Assembly: GCA_934254835.1 (NCBI GenBank)
Contig: CAKQMI010000026.1
Location: forward strand, 1-27,494
Origin: an uncultured Clostridia bacterium
GTDB taxonomy: Bacteria > Bacillota > Clostridia > Christensenellales > CAG-917
Reading direction: 5' to 3'
DNA length: 27,494 nucleotides
In this document: positions 1-5,838 of the stretch, piece after piece
Layout: each line of letters opens with the position of its first letter
How positions within the stretch are numbered: the first letter of the stretch is position 1
Notes under the pieces: model-generated
Seen by the model: only the letters and a program-made list of their open reading frames with translations
Database searches by the model: none
Told to the model about the DNA's origin: nothing
Translations under genes and position numbers: made by a program

Positions 1-75
1 GAGGCATGGCTCAGCTGGTAGAGCATTCGCTTCACATGCGAGGGGTCACAGGTTCGAGTCCTGTTGTCTCCACCA
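1..75 (+). tRNA. tRNA-Val (anticodon CAC), lacking first base
   Basis: The stretch folds as a complete cloverleaf apart from the first G of the acceptor stem, which lies one base before the window. The acceptor arm pairs GAGGCA with TGTCTC. The D arm is GCTC/GAGC with a GG-containing loop. The anticodon stem TTCGC/GCGAG encloses TTCACAT, placing anticodon CAC at 33-35. The T arm is ACAGG-TTCGAGT-CCTGT, and CCA is encoded at 73-75. Anticodon CAC reads the valine codon GUG. A rho-independent terminator follows within a few bases. The identity rests on the anticodon alone. Confidence 0.93.
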
Positions 76-274
76 ACAAAAAACGCACACCAATTTGGTT
101 GTGCGTTTTTTGTTTGCGGAGACAAACAAAGGACGAGAACCCAACCGTTAGGTTGGTGTTCGGCGGTTGCTTGCAAACGCTTACGTTGTTCGCCGTGTAT
201 GAAATGGTTGATAGTTTGTAGCGTTTTGAAAGATATAAAAGGTAAGTACAATGCAGAGTAGCCCCTGTTGTCTC
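60..274 (+). repeat. direct repeat of tRNA 3' end (60-70 and 264-274)
   Basis: The 11-mer CCTGTTGTCTC from the T-arm and acceptor stem of the tRNA (60-70) recurs at 264-274. Each copy is followed by a near-identical terminator hairpin, 84-105 and 305-326. The second copy has no cloverleaf upstream, so it is only a fragment. This pattern is seen where an element has integrated at, or recombined near, a tRNA 3' end. With 11 bp the match alone is weak; the paired terminators strengthen it. Between the copies (109-240) I see no gene, only small inverted repeats: an 8-bp one at 109-130, one at 141-156, and one at 163-180 with a mismatch. Confidence 0.5.
79..115 (+). terminator. rho-independent terminator of the tRNA-Val gene
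   Basis: A GC-containing hairpin (CGCACACCAA / TTGGTTGTGCG around 84-105) is followed by a run of T. It lies directly after the tRNA CCA end. An almost identical hairpin recurs at 303-333. Confidence 0.88.
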
Positions 275-302
275 AAAATTAGTACAAAACATTGTAATAG
301 AA

Positions 303-335
303 GACGCACACCAAATTGGTTGTGCGTTTTTTTGT
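303..335 (+). terminator. second copy of the tRNA-type terminator
   Basis: The hairpin CGCACACCAA / TTGGTTGTGCG at 305-326 is followed by a run of seven T. The arms are identical to those of the terminator after the tRNA, with one base changed in the loop. Orientation is plus strand, so it would also stop plus-strand transcripts from running antisense into the SHOCT gene. Confidence 0.8.
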
Positions 336-348
336 TTACGCTTAATTG

Positions 349-834
349 TTATCCTAACAGTTCTTTTTTCTTGGCGTTGAATTCTTCCGTGGTAATTATA
401 CCATCATCCAATAATTTCTTGAATTTTACAATTTCATCGGCAACTGAAATTGTTGACTGCGATTTTTGCATTTCCGAAGAACTTGATACACGCTGGTTCT
501 TAATATCTTGATTGTGGATTTTAGATGCTATGTTTTGACATACTTCATCTGCATATTTACTATTAAAAATCGCCCCTGTCCAACCATTAATTTGAGTTTC
601 TATCGAAATCTGTGATTTACTCGCATTAAACGTAATCGTAGTATATGCCCTTCCTCTTTGCCAAGAATTTATTCCCATTCCGACCTTTGGTGCGGATATT
701 TCATTGCATGTTACAACCTTTCCATCAAAACTCACCGAATAGTTATTAATGCGTTCAAGCGCATCCATAACTAGTTCTCCAAACTCAGAATGTGTTTTTA
801 CAGATACATTAATTGTTTTTGTCGCTGTTGCCAT
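349..834 (-). CDS. SHOCT-domain protein
   Basis: This 161-residue protein has a C-terminal SHOCT domain (short C-terminal domain, about residues 129-160). Its signature is a predicted helix, then the LLDDGIITTEEFNAKKKELL type motif in which a short leucine-rich helix is followed by a turn and a second charged helix. SHOCT domains are thought to mediate oligomerisation and are common at the ends of bacterial proteins of unknown function. The N-terminal 110 residues look like a compact alpha/beta domain, without a signal peptide or membrane segment; I do not recognise it. The start is supported by AAGGAG seven bases upstream. It lies downstream of, and in the same direction as, the three-paralog cluster, separated by 97 bases that contain a 9-bp inverted repeat. 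It could belong to that cluster or be independent. Confidence 0.78.
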   Translation of the reverse strand: MATATKTINVSVKTHSEFGELVMDALERINNYSVSFDGKVVTCNEISAPKVGMGINSWQRGRAYTTITFNASKSQISIETQINGWTGAIFNSKYADEVCQNIASKIHNQDIKNQRVSSSSEMQKSQSTISVADEIVKFKKLLDDGIITTEEFNAKKKELLG

Positions 835-866
835 TGTTAACTCCTTTTATTTTTTTACTAAAACGC

Positions 867-899
867 AATACTAAACAATTTGTAAAATTCTTTAGTATT
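867..899. repeat. 9-bp perfect inverted repeat upstream of the SHOCT gene
   Basis: AATACTAAA (867-875) is matched by TTTAGTATT (891-899) across a 15-base loop. It lies between the last lipoprotein gene and the SHOCT gene. There is no clean T run on either side, so it may be an operator or a weak terminator. Confidence 0.45.
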
Positions 900-930
900 A
901 TGTTTAGGTTATGCGGTTTGTTTTTAATAT

Positions 931-1287
931 TTACTTGCTTCGGGCGTCGTTAACTGCACTTTTTGTGCCAAAGATAACGACTTTCCCATCACGATAAGCA
1001 GAAAACTCGTCATCTATATCGGACATATAGTCGCTGTATTCTTTTTTTGCATCGTCAATATTATCATATATTTCAACGGAAACCCATTCATCATTTTTTT
1101 CTGCATTTAAGCGACGATAACCGCCTTTTAAATCAGAATCATAAAACTTACCACCTTCTTGTTCAATCGAATATCCGAGTTTTGCAAGTTTCTTTGCATA
1201 TTTTGCTTCCTGATTACATGCTACAAGTAAGGTTGACATACTGAACATTAATACAATTAAAACTAAAATTCTTATCTTTTTTTTCAT
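931..1287 (-). CDS. small lipoprotein, paralog 1 of tandem family
   Basis: The 118-residue product starts with a positively charged, hydrophobic signal peptide and a lipobox (LVAC, lipidated Cys24), so it should be exported and anchored in the membrane outer leaflet. The mature part begins with a KYAKKLAKLGY motif and ends in a short strand-rich segment (KVVIFGTKSAV) shared with its two upstream neighbours. I do not recognise a family or function. I chose the ATG at 1287 over one further upstream because a purine-rich GGGGGAAAA ribosome binding site lies just before it and the signal peptide begins there. It is the last of three paralogs read from one promoter; a 19-base gap separates it from the next gene upstream. 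Confidence 0.82.
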   Translation of the reverse strand: MKKKIRILVLIVLMFSMSTLLVACNQEAKYAKKLAKLGYSIEQEGGKFYDSDLKGGYRRLNAEKNDEWVSVEIYDNIDDAKKEYSDYMSDIDDEFSAYRDGKVVIFGTKSAVNDARSK

Positions 1288-1306
1288 ATCATTTTCCCCC
1301 GCGTTA

Positions 1307-1660
1307 TTAACCAAGGTCTTTAATTCCTTGTTTATTGCCAATAAAAACTTTTTTGCCCTTTTGAATTACTTGATTGTCATCATCTTTTGACGACAAATAA
1401 AAATTATATGCTTTTGTAGCGTCGTCCTTTTTTTTAAAAACTAAAATATAAACAGAACCACCTTTATCATTATCTGCTTGTATTTCATAGAACCCGCCTT
1501 CGTAAGTTGAATTATACTTTTCTTCACTATCTGCAATAATAGTATAGCCAAGTTTTTGCAGTTTTTTTGCGTATTTTGTCTCGTAATTGCACGCCACAAG
1601 CATCAACATCATACTGAAGACCAAAACAATCAACAATACAATACTAATCTTTTTCTTCAT
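1307..1660 (-). CDS. small lipoprotein, paralog 2 of tandem family
   Basis: The 117-residue lipoprotein is clearly paralogous to the neighbour downstream. Both have near-identical signal peptides, lipobox LVAC with Cys24 and the KYAKKLxKLGY motif just after it. It also carries QKGKKVFIGNKQG near the C-terminus, a motif it shares most closely with the membrane-anchored paralog upstream. A GGGGGAAA ribosome binding site precedes the ATG. The gaps before and after the gene are both 19 bases and have similar sequence, which points to tandem duplication. The function is unknown; the protein should face the outside of the cytoplasmic membrane. Confidence 0.85.
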   Translation of the reverse strand: MKKKISIVLLIVLVFSMMLMLVACNYETKYAKKLQKLGYTIIADSEEKYNSTYEGGFYEIQADNDKGGSVYILVFKKKDDATKAYNFYLSSKDDDNQVIQKGKKVFIGNKQGIKDLG

Positions 1661-1679
1661 ATCGCAATTTCCCCCGATT

Positions 1680-2072
1680 TCATATCTTAAAATCTAAAAA
1701 GCCTTGTTCGGTTCCGATAAAGACTTTATTGCCTTTTTGAATAATGCGCTGATGATTTAATTTCTCCGTCATGGATTTTCCATAAAACTTTGTTGCGTCG
1801 TTTTTTATTTGAAAAATATAAACATCAACATAATCATCATGTTCGGAACCTAACGGCGATAACCTATAAGCATTGATATAAGTAAAGTATGATGTGCAAT
1901 TTTCAAAATAAACTCGCTGAAAATGTGTGGTAACATCATAATTTAGGTTTGTCATTGTTTTGATAAAGCGATTTTCAAAACTTCCGACGGTTAAAGAAAC
2001 TGATAAAATAATTGTAAGCGCAACAACAAAACAAACAACCGACGCGATAATAATCTTTTTTCTTTTGCTCAT
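1680..2072 (-). CDS. membrane-anchored paralog 3 of tandem family
   Basis: The 130-residue protein has a lysine-rich N-terminus and one hydrophobic segment (about residues 7-30), without the lipobox of its two paralogs, so it is probably an N-terminally anchored membrane protein with its domain outside. The domain aligns with the others: a hydrophobic helix ending in LNYDV, a central strand region and the C-terminal QKGNKVFIGTEQG motif. The start at 2072 is preferred over an upstream ATG at 2102 because AGGAGGG lies seven bases before it. It is first in the cluster, about 60 bases below a perfect consensus promoter. The function is unknown. Confidence 0.82.
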   Translation of the reverse strand: MSKRKKIIIASVVCFVVALTIILSVSLTVGSFENRFIKTMTNLNYDVTTHFQRVYFENCTSYFTYINAYRLSPLGSEHDDYVDVYIFQIKNDATKFYGKSMTEKLNHQRIIQKGNKVFIGTEQGFLDFKI

Positions 2073-2139
2073 AATTCCCTCCTGTTTGTATATATCCAAC
2101 AAATAGTTGCATTTTTTGCTCTTATTTGTTTTTTTCTAA

Positions 2140-2168
2140 ATTATAAACTAACTGTTAGTTAGTGTCAA
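2140..2168 (-). promoter_or_regulatory. perfect consensus promoter for the three-paralog cluster
   Basis: On the minus strand TTGACA (2163-2168) and TATAAT (2140-2145) are separated by exactly 17 bases, an exact match to the housekeeping sigma consensus. The spacer contains a 15-base palindrome. Such a strong promoter would need repression, which fits the operator inside it. Confidence 0.88.
2146..2160. promoter_or_regulatory. palindromic operator candidate 1
   Basis: AACTAACTGTTAGTT is a perfect palindrome (7-bp arms, 1-bp centre) lying wholly between the -35 and -10 of the cluster promoter. It resembles the second palindrome centred 32 bp away, sharing AACTA and TAGTT half-sites. The divergent XRE regulator is the obvious candidate ligand (inference). 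Confidence 0.65.
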
Positions 2169-2178
2169 GTATTATTTC

Positions 2179-2191
2179 TAACTAATAGTTA
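2179..2191. promoter_or_regulatory. palindromic operator candidate 2
   Basis: TAACTAATAGTTA is a perfect palindrome (6-bp arms, 1-bp centre) just upstream of the XRE start and touching the likely -10 (TATAAA, 2190-2195). Its AACTA/TAGTT half-sites match operator 1, and the 32-bp spacing of the centres places both on the same face of the helix. This suggests cooperative binding and autoregulation (inference). Confidence 0.6.
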
Positions 2192-2203
2192 TAAAATGTC
2201 GAT

Positions 2204-2410
2204 ATGGAAGATAGAATAATAAAACAAAGACTAAGCGAAGAACTCAAAAACAGTGGTTTAACAACAATAGAAATCGCCAAAAGAATCGGCGTATCACCCG
2301 AAATGGTTACTCAATACAGTACCACCAAAAAACTACCTAAACTTGACACATTCGCAAAATTATGCAAGGAACTGGATTTAGATGCGAATTATATTTTAGG
2401 CAATGATTAA
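2204..2410 (+). CDS. small XRE-family HTH regulator
   Basis: The 68-residue protein is almost entirely one Cro/CI-type helix-turn-helix domain: IEIAKRIGVSPEMVTQYSTTKKLP covers the positioning and recognition helices (about residues 22-46), followed by KLDTFAKLCKELDLDANYIL, the typical last helices. It should bind DNA as a dimer. It diverges from the three-paralog cluster, and two related palindromes lie in the shared intergenic region, one within each promoter. No Shine-Dalgarno sequence is visible, and a TATAAA box ends only eight bases before the ATG, so the mRNA may be nearly leaderless. A bidirectional terminator follows. Confidence 0.88.
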   Translation: MEDRIIKQRLSEELKNSGLTTIEIAKRIGVSPEMVTQYSTTKKLPKLDTFAKLCKELDLDANYILGND

Positions 2411-2436
2411 TTTATTCTTTCTATAAGAAAAATTCA

Positions 2437-2461
2437 AAAAGCAGGGCTTTGCCCTGCTTTT
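2437..2461. terminator. bidirectional terminator
   Basis: AAAAGCAGGGC-TTT-GCCCTGCTTTT is a perfect hairpin flanked by A and T runs. It ends both the XRE gene (plus) and the YjbR-like gene (minus). Confidence 0.9.
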
Positions 2462-2480
2462 CATTTGACAATTATCTGTT

Positions 2481-2864
2481 TTAATCGGTGAGGTTGGTTG
2501 GTTTGATTTTTTTATCGGTGAGGTGATAACTCATATCCAAAAGCATTTTGATTTTGTCGTCGGAGACAGTGCCGTCAAGCGCAACCGTTATCCAACTGCC
2601 CTTTGTCATGTGGTAGGCGGGGAAAAATCCGCTTTCGCACAGGAGCGAGCCGACAAGAACCGAGTCACACTTCAAATTAACGACGTCAATTAGTTCCTCG
2701 CCGTCAAGACCAAGCCTGAATTTCGGCACGTCCATAACGACTGCAAACCACTTTCTGCTATTTGCGTGGCGGAACACCTCGTAATTCGGGTAAATATACC
2801 AAGGAAAATCAGCGCAAGCGATATAATTATCTAATACAAAATTTTCAAATTCGCAACGATTCAT
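2481..2864 (-). CDS. YjbR/MmcQ-like protein
   Basis: The 127-residue protein resembles the MmcQ/YjbR family (CyaY-like fold, once proposed to bind DNA). Visible features are the N-terminal FENFVLDNY helix, the FRHANSRKWFAVVMDVPKF strand pair typical of the family, a central NLKCD segment and the late PAYHMTKGSWITVALDG motif. The family's function is not established. It starts 11 bases after the RelE-type toxin gene without a clear ribosome binding site, suggesting cotranscription and perhaps translational coupling with the toxin-antitoxin unit. A strong terminator follows. Confidence 0.8.
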   Translation of the reverse strand: MNRCEFENFVLDNYIACADFPWYIYPNYEVFRHANSRKWFAVVMDVPKFRLGLDGEELIDVVNLKCDSVLVGSLLCESGFFPAYHMTKGSWITVALDGTVSDDKIKMLLDMSYHLTDKKIKPTNLTD

Positions 2865-2875
2865 ATAAAAAAGGT

Positions 2876-3196
2876 TTATTTATTAAGAAGTTCGTCAATG
2901 TTGCGACCGCCGTAAAACACGTGAAATATCACCACTTCTTTAGTATTATCGTTTGGAAAATAAAAAACAATAAAATTATCGACAATTAGTTTTCGTAGTC
3001 CGCAACTTCTCCACGGTTCGTTTTCGACTAATGCAAACCTTTTTGGCATATCACCGAGCTTTTCGACTTTATCGAGGATACGTTCGGCAAGTTTTTTTGC
3101 CGTATCCGGCGCAAGCAAAATATTTTCGACGTACGAAAGAATATCCCGAAATTCTTGCTTAAACTCGGGAGAAAGAATTATTCTCCACTCGCTCAT
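2876..3196 (-). CDS. RelE/ParE-family toxin
   Basis: The 106-residue protein matches the RelE/ParE toxin superfamily. It begins with a short strand (WRIILSPEFKQEFRDI), has a helical pair containing KLAERILDKVEKLGDMP, the typical RKLIVDNFIVFYFPND strand turn, and ends with VVIFHVFYGGRNIDELL. RelE members cleave ribosome-bound mRNA, whereas ParE members poison DNA gyrase; the sequence does not decide between them, although the arginine-rich end (YGGRN) is common in both. The ATG overlaps the antitoxin stop by four bases (ATGA), which is standard for type II modules. Confidence 0.88.
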   Translation of the reverse strand: MSEWRIILSPEFKQEFRDILSYVENILLAPDTAKKLAERILDKVEKLGDMPKRFALVENEPWRSCGLRKLIVDNFIVFYFPNDNTKEVVIFHVFYGGRNIDELLNK

Positions 3197-3501
3197 CGCC
3201 CTATTTCCTTATAAATTTCATTTTTGAAATCTTGAAAATCGGTGCAACGACCGTCGGCGTACGATTTGACCGCCCTTTCCATCAGCAAATTAAATTCCTC
3301 ATCGGAAAGCGAGCCGTACGCAATAGGTTTTCTTTGATCTGGCAGTTTCATTTCAAAAGGAATTTTCCTTTGCAAGGCAATCTGTCGAAGATATATTTCC
3401 ATCGCCGTTGCCATTGAAATGCCGAGTTGTTCAAGGACGTTTTCAGCCTGCGCCTTAATTTCCGGATCAACTCTTGTAAAGACGTTTGCGGTTCTTGCCA
3501 T
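3193..3501 (-). CDS. RelB/DinJ-family antitoxin
   Basis: The 102-residue protein opens with a ribbon-helix-helix motif (ARTANVFTRVDPEIKAQAEN, then LGISMATAMEIYLRQIAL, about residues 2-44), the DinJ/RelB signature. The remaining C-terminal half is charged and probably wraps the toxin. I chose the ATG at 3501 because GGAGGG lies before it, rather than an upstream in-frame ATG without such a site. Its promoter is at 3529-3557 with TTGC/GCAA repeats nearby that may be its operator; RelB-type antitoxins normally repress their own promoter. Confidence 0.9.
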   Translation of the reverse strand: MARTANVFTRVDPEIKAQAENVLEQLGISMATAMEIYLRQIALQRKIPFEMKLPDQRKPIAYGSLSDEEFNLLMERAVKSYADGRCTDFQDFKNEIYKEIGR

Positions 3502-3528
3502 AAAAACCCTCCGAATATTTCTAATTAT

Positions 3529-3557
3529 ATTATATACAAAAAGATTGCGATATGCAA
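3529..3557 (-). promoter_or_regulatory. promoter of the toxin-antitoxin operon
   Basis: On the minus strand TTGCAT (3552-3557), a 17-base spacer and TATAAT (3529-3534) precede the antitoxin. Short palindromes with TTGC/GCAA arms cover the -35 region (3545-3557 and 3558-3566) and are candidate autoregulatory sites. Confidence 0.65.
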
Positions 3558-3633
3558 GCAAATTGCAAATTTTCAAAATTAATTTTAATACCGATAATTT
3601 TAAGTATTTTTAACCAAAAATTACAATTAAATT

Positions 3634-3662
3634 AAAAAACGGCAAAAACTCGCCGTTTTTTT
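3634..3662 (-). terminator. terminator downstream of the membrane-anchored GDPD gene
   Basis: The hairpin AAAAAACGGC...GCCGTTTTTT has T runs on both strands. It ends the minus-strand phosphodiesterase gene. Confidence 0.8.
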
Positions 3663-3685
3663 GCACTATTTTATGATTTTTGAAA

Positions 3686-4690
3686 TTATTTTGCGGAGTT
3701 GAGGACGCCGTGGGCGACTTCCGGGTTGTCGGTGATGATGGCGTCGGCGCCGTTTTTGATAAGTCTGTCGATTTCGTCCTTATCGTTAATTGTCCAGTAC
3801 TGCACCGCGATTCCGTGGGCGTGGGCGTATTCGACGAACGCTTTGGTCGAAAGGTCGTAAATGCCTTTGCCACCGACTGGAATTTGCAAAACCGAGAAGT
3901 TCGTCTTGACGTTTTTGACGCCGTACAAGAAAGCGTAATAAAAATCAAAAACTTCCCTTATGCTTGCCGAGCGCGCAATATGCGAGTAGTTTTTGGTCAT
4001 ATGCTTCGTGACGTTGGCTTTGAACGTGCCGAGAATGACTTGTTTTGTGATGCCGAAACGCTCGATAGTTTCGCACAAAATATCGGTTGCCTTTTCGCCG
4101 ATCTTTCCGCCGTCCTTGATTTCGATAATATATTTAAGGTTTGGACGCACCCCTGTCAAATACGTCAAAATCTCGTCGAGGGTGAGGATTTTCACCTCGT
4201 TGGGAATGTCGTCTCCGCGAAGTCCACGATAAGGATAAGAGCCGTCGATTGCCTGAAAGTTTTCGCCAAAGTTAAGTTCTTTGAGTTCGGCAAGAGTCTT
4301 GTCCTTGACTTTGACTTTTTTGTTGCCGAAATGTTCGGTGGCGTTTGAAGTGCGGTTGACGGTGTCGTCGTGCAGAAGCACGAGTTTTTCGTCCTTGGTC
4401 ATGTGCAGGTCGAACTCGACAATGTCCACCTTGTAATTCGTGGCGGTCATACAAAGTTCAAAAGCCTTCAAAGTTTCCTCGGGAGCGAGGTCTCCGCCCG
4501 CCCTATGCGCGCTGATAAGGGACGTCTTGCCGTCGTGATTGACGATATAGTCGTTGCCTGTCGCAATCGGCTTGTCGGTGCGGGAAAGATTTCCCGAAAG
4601 CGGTAAAAACAAAAAGTTGATCAAAAGCACGACAACCGCAACGGCGACTATCGATAATACAATTTTTTTGGTGACGCTTGGTTTCTTCAT
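3686..4690 (-). CDS. membrane-anchored glycerophosphodiester phosphodiesterase
   Basis: The 334-residue protein has an N-terminal transmembrane anchor (about residues 10-31) and a GDPD TIM-barrel. GDPD enzymes hydrolyse glycerophosphodiesters, for example from phospholipid breakdown, to glycerol 3-phosphate and an alcohol. Catalytic signatures are present: AHRAGG with His62-Arg63, the acid in APEET (Glu71), EFDLHMTKD with Glu92 and Asp94 as metal ligands, and HDDTVNRTS with His107. The late WTIND and GADAIITDNPEVA strands close the barrel. The catalytic domain is probably outside the membrane. GGAGG precedes the ATG, and a promoter with near-consensus boxes lies at 4710-4738. A soluble homolog is encoded at 21305-22051. 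Confidence 0.93.
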   Translation of the reverse strand: MKKPSVTKKIVLSIVAVAVVVLLINFLFLPLSGNLSRTDKPIATGNDYIVNHDGKTSLISAHRAGGDLAPEETLKAFELCMTATNYKVDIVEFDLHMTKDEKLVLLHDDTVNRTSNATEHFGNKKVKVKDKTLAELKELNFGENFQAIDGSYPYRGLRGDDIPNEVKILTLDEILTYLTGVRPNLKYIIEIKDGGKIGEKATDILCETIERFGITKQVILGTFKANVTKHMTKNYSHIARSASIREVFDFYYAFLYGVKNVKTNFSVLQIPVGGKGIYDLSTKAFVEYAHAHGIAVQYWTINDKDEIDRLIKNGADAIITDNPEVAHGVLNSAK

Positions 4691-4709
4691 AAATCCTCCA
4701 TAGAGAAGT

Positions 4710-4738
4710 ATGATAACACGAAAAGGTTTTTATATCAA
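4710..4738 (-). promoter_or_regulatory. promoter of the membrane-anchored GDPD gene
   Basis: Minus-strand TTGATA (4733-4738), 17 bases, TATCAT (4710-4715); each box differs from consensus by one base. Confidence 0.7.
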
Positions 4739-4786
4739 CGAAAACGCCATATAAAATATATTTGATTGATTTTTACGTTTTTATCA

Positions 4787-4816
4787 CAGAAAAGGACGGC
4801 GTCGCTGTCGTCCTTA
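4787..4816 (-). terminator. terminator of the GNAT gene
   Basis: The hairpin AAGGACGGC / GTCGTCCTT (one G-T pair) around 4792-4815 is followed by T residues on the minus strand. Its arms resemble the terminator at 5797-5819 on the other side of the GNAT gene. Confidence 0.7.
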
Positions 4817-4828
4817 AAATGTCAAATT

Positions 4829-5728
4829 CTATAAAAAGAAACAATATACGTTGTTGTTAAAATATGCGCCTTTATAATAATGCGCGTAATAATTCTTTCC
4901 GGCAAGTTTGAATCCGCATTTTTCAAGCGTTTTGTTTGCCACAACGTTATTTTCGTCGACAACGGCTTCTATGCACTTAACATCGAGAGCGGTTTTCTTA
5001 TAAACAAATAATCTTAACGTTTCGTCAAGGAAAAACAATTGCCTGTTTTTTACCTTTTCCAGCAAAGTTTCTATCGTTTCTGTTGCATACCCTTTCCCCC
5101 TGAAATTATCAAGTATAAAGACATTTAATCCATATTTTACTTCTGTCGTGCAGTCCGACAGTTCAATTATTCCAACAAATTCATTTGTTTCTTTCAAAAA
5201 AATCGAGAATTTTAGTTTTGAACTATAACCGACGCCAACCGGCAATTTTTTTTCGGTATAATAATCAATTCTATTCAAATCCTTAAATTGATTTAAGTTT
5301 TTCTTGCAATATTCCATCATTATTCCGTTTGAAATGTTGTCGCACGGTTTAATCAAAAGTCTTTTTGTTTCAATAACGTCATTAACGTTAATTACATCGT
5401 AATAAATTTCATTATATTTAGCATTAAGTTCATTGAACGTGTTATGAATATTTTCAAATAAAGTAAATTCTTCTTTTGTAAACTCGTCCCGAACAATATT
5501 TTCGTACACATTATTGAAATCGCAAAGGCTGGCAAGAGAATTCCATAAATATATACGTGCTTCGTTGCCGAGCGAGAATAAATACTTGAAAATTTTCAAG
5601 TTTTCATCATAATTCTCGTCTTCTTTATTAAAAATTTTGTACGCTAAAAACCGACAACCAAATTTTTCCTCACTAATCCTTTCATATTTAACTCTTAATT
5701 CTATTCTTTTTACACAATTTCTGTCCAT
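4829..5728 (-). CDS. GNAT-family N-acetyltransferase with unrecognised N-terminal region
   Basis: The 299-residue protein has a C-terminal GNAT fold (about residues 119-285) of the RimJ/RimL type. It starts with ETKRLLIKP (beta-1), then FVGIIELSD, the acetyl-CoA binding motif FRGKGYATE (about residues 209-217) and NVVANKTLEKCGFK near the end. Such enzymes transfer acetyl from acetyl-CoA to an amine; the substrate here is unknown. The first 115 residues form a helical region with no family I can name. The gene is noticeably more AT-rich than the flanking genes and is bracketed by two similar terminators, so it may be acquired. AGGAAA precedes the ATG. Confidence 0.83.
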   Translation of the reverse strand: MDRNCVKRIELRVKYERISEEKFGCRFLAYKIFNKEDENYDENLKIFKYLFSLGNEARIYLWNSLASLCDFNNVYENIVRDEFTKEEFTLFENIHNTFNELNAKYNEIYYDVINVNDVIETKRLLIKPCDNISNGIMMEYCKKNLNQFKDLNRIDYYTEKKLPVGVGYSSKLKFSIFLKETNEFVGIIELSDCTTEVKYGLNVFILDNFRGKGYATETIETLLEKVKNRQLFFLDETLRLFVYKKTALDVKCIEAVVDENNVVANKTLEKCGFKLAGKNYYAHYYKGAYFNNNVYCFFL

Positions 5729-5794
5729 AAACTTTTCCTAAAATTGTTTTTATGATTAAATTATAATTTATCAAATGTACCAAATTCGTCGCAT

Positions 5795-5819
5795 AAAAAA
5801 GGACGGCGAAACGCCGTCC
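5795..5819 (-). terminator. terminator of the M18 aminopeptidase gene
   Basis: GGACGGCG-AAA-CGCCGTCC (5801-5819) is a perfect hairpin followed by six T on the minus strand. Confidence 0.9.
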
Positions 5820-5838
5820 ATAGTAATTGTTGATTAAA

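Noticed and set aside
6..221. A 71-codon plus-strand frame starting inside the tRNA.
   Set aside because: It runs through the tRNA and its terminator.
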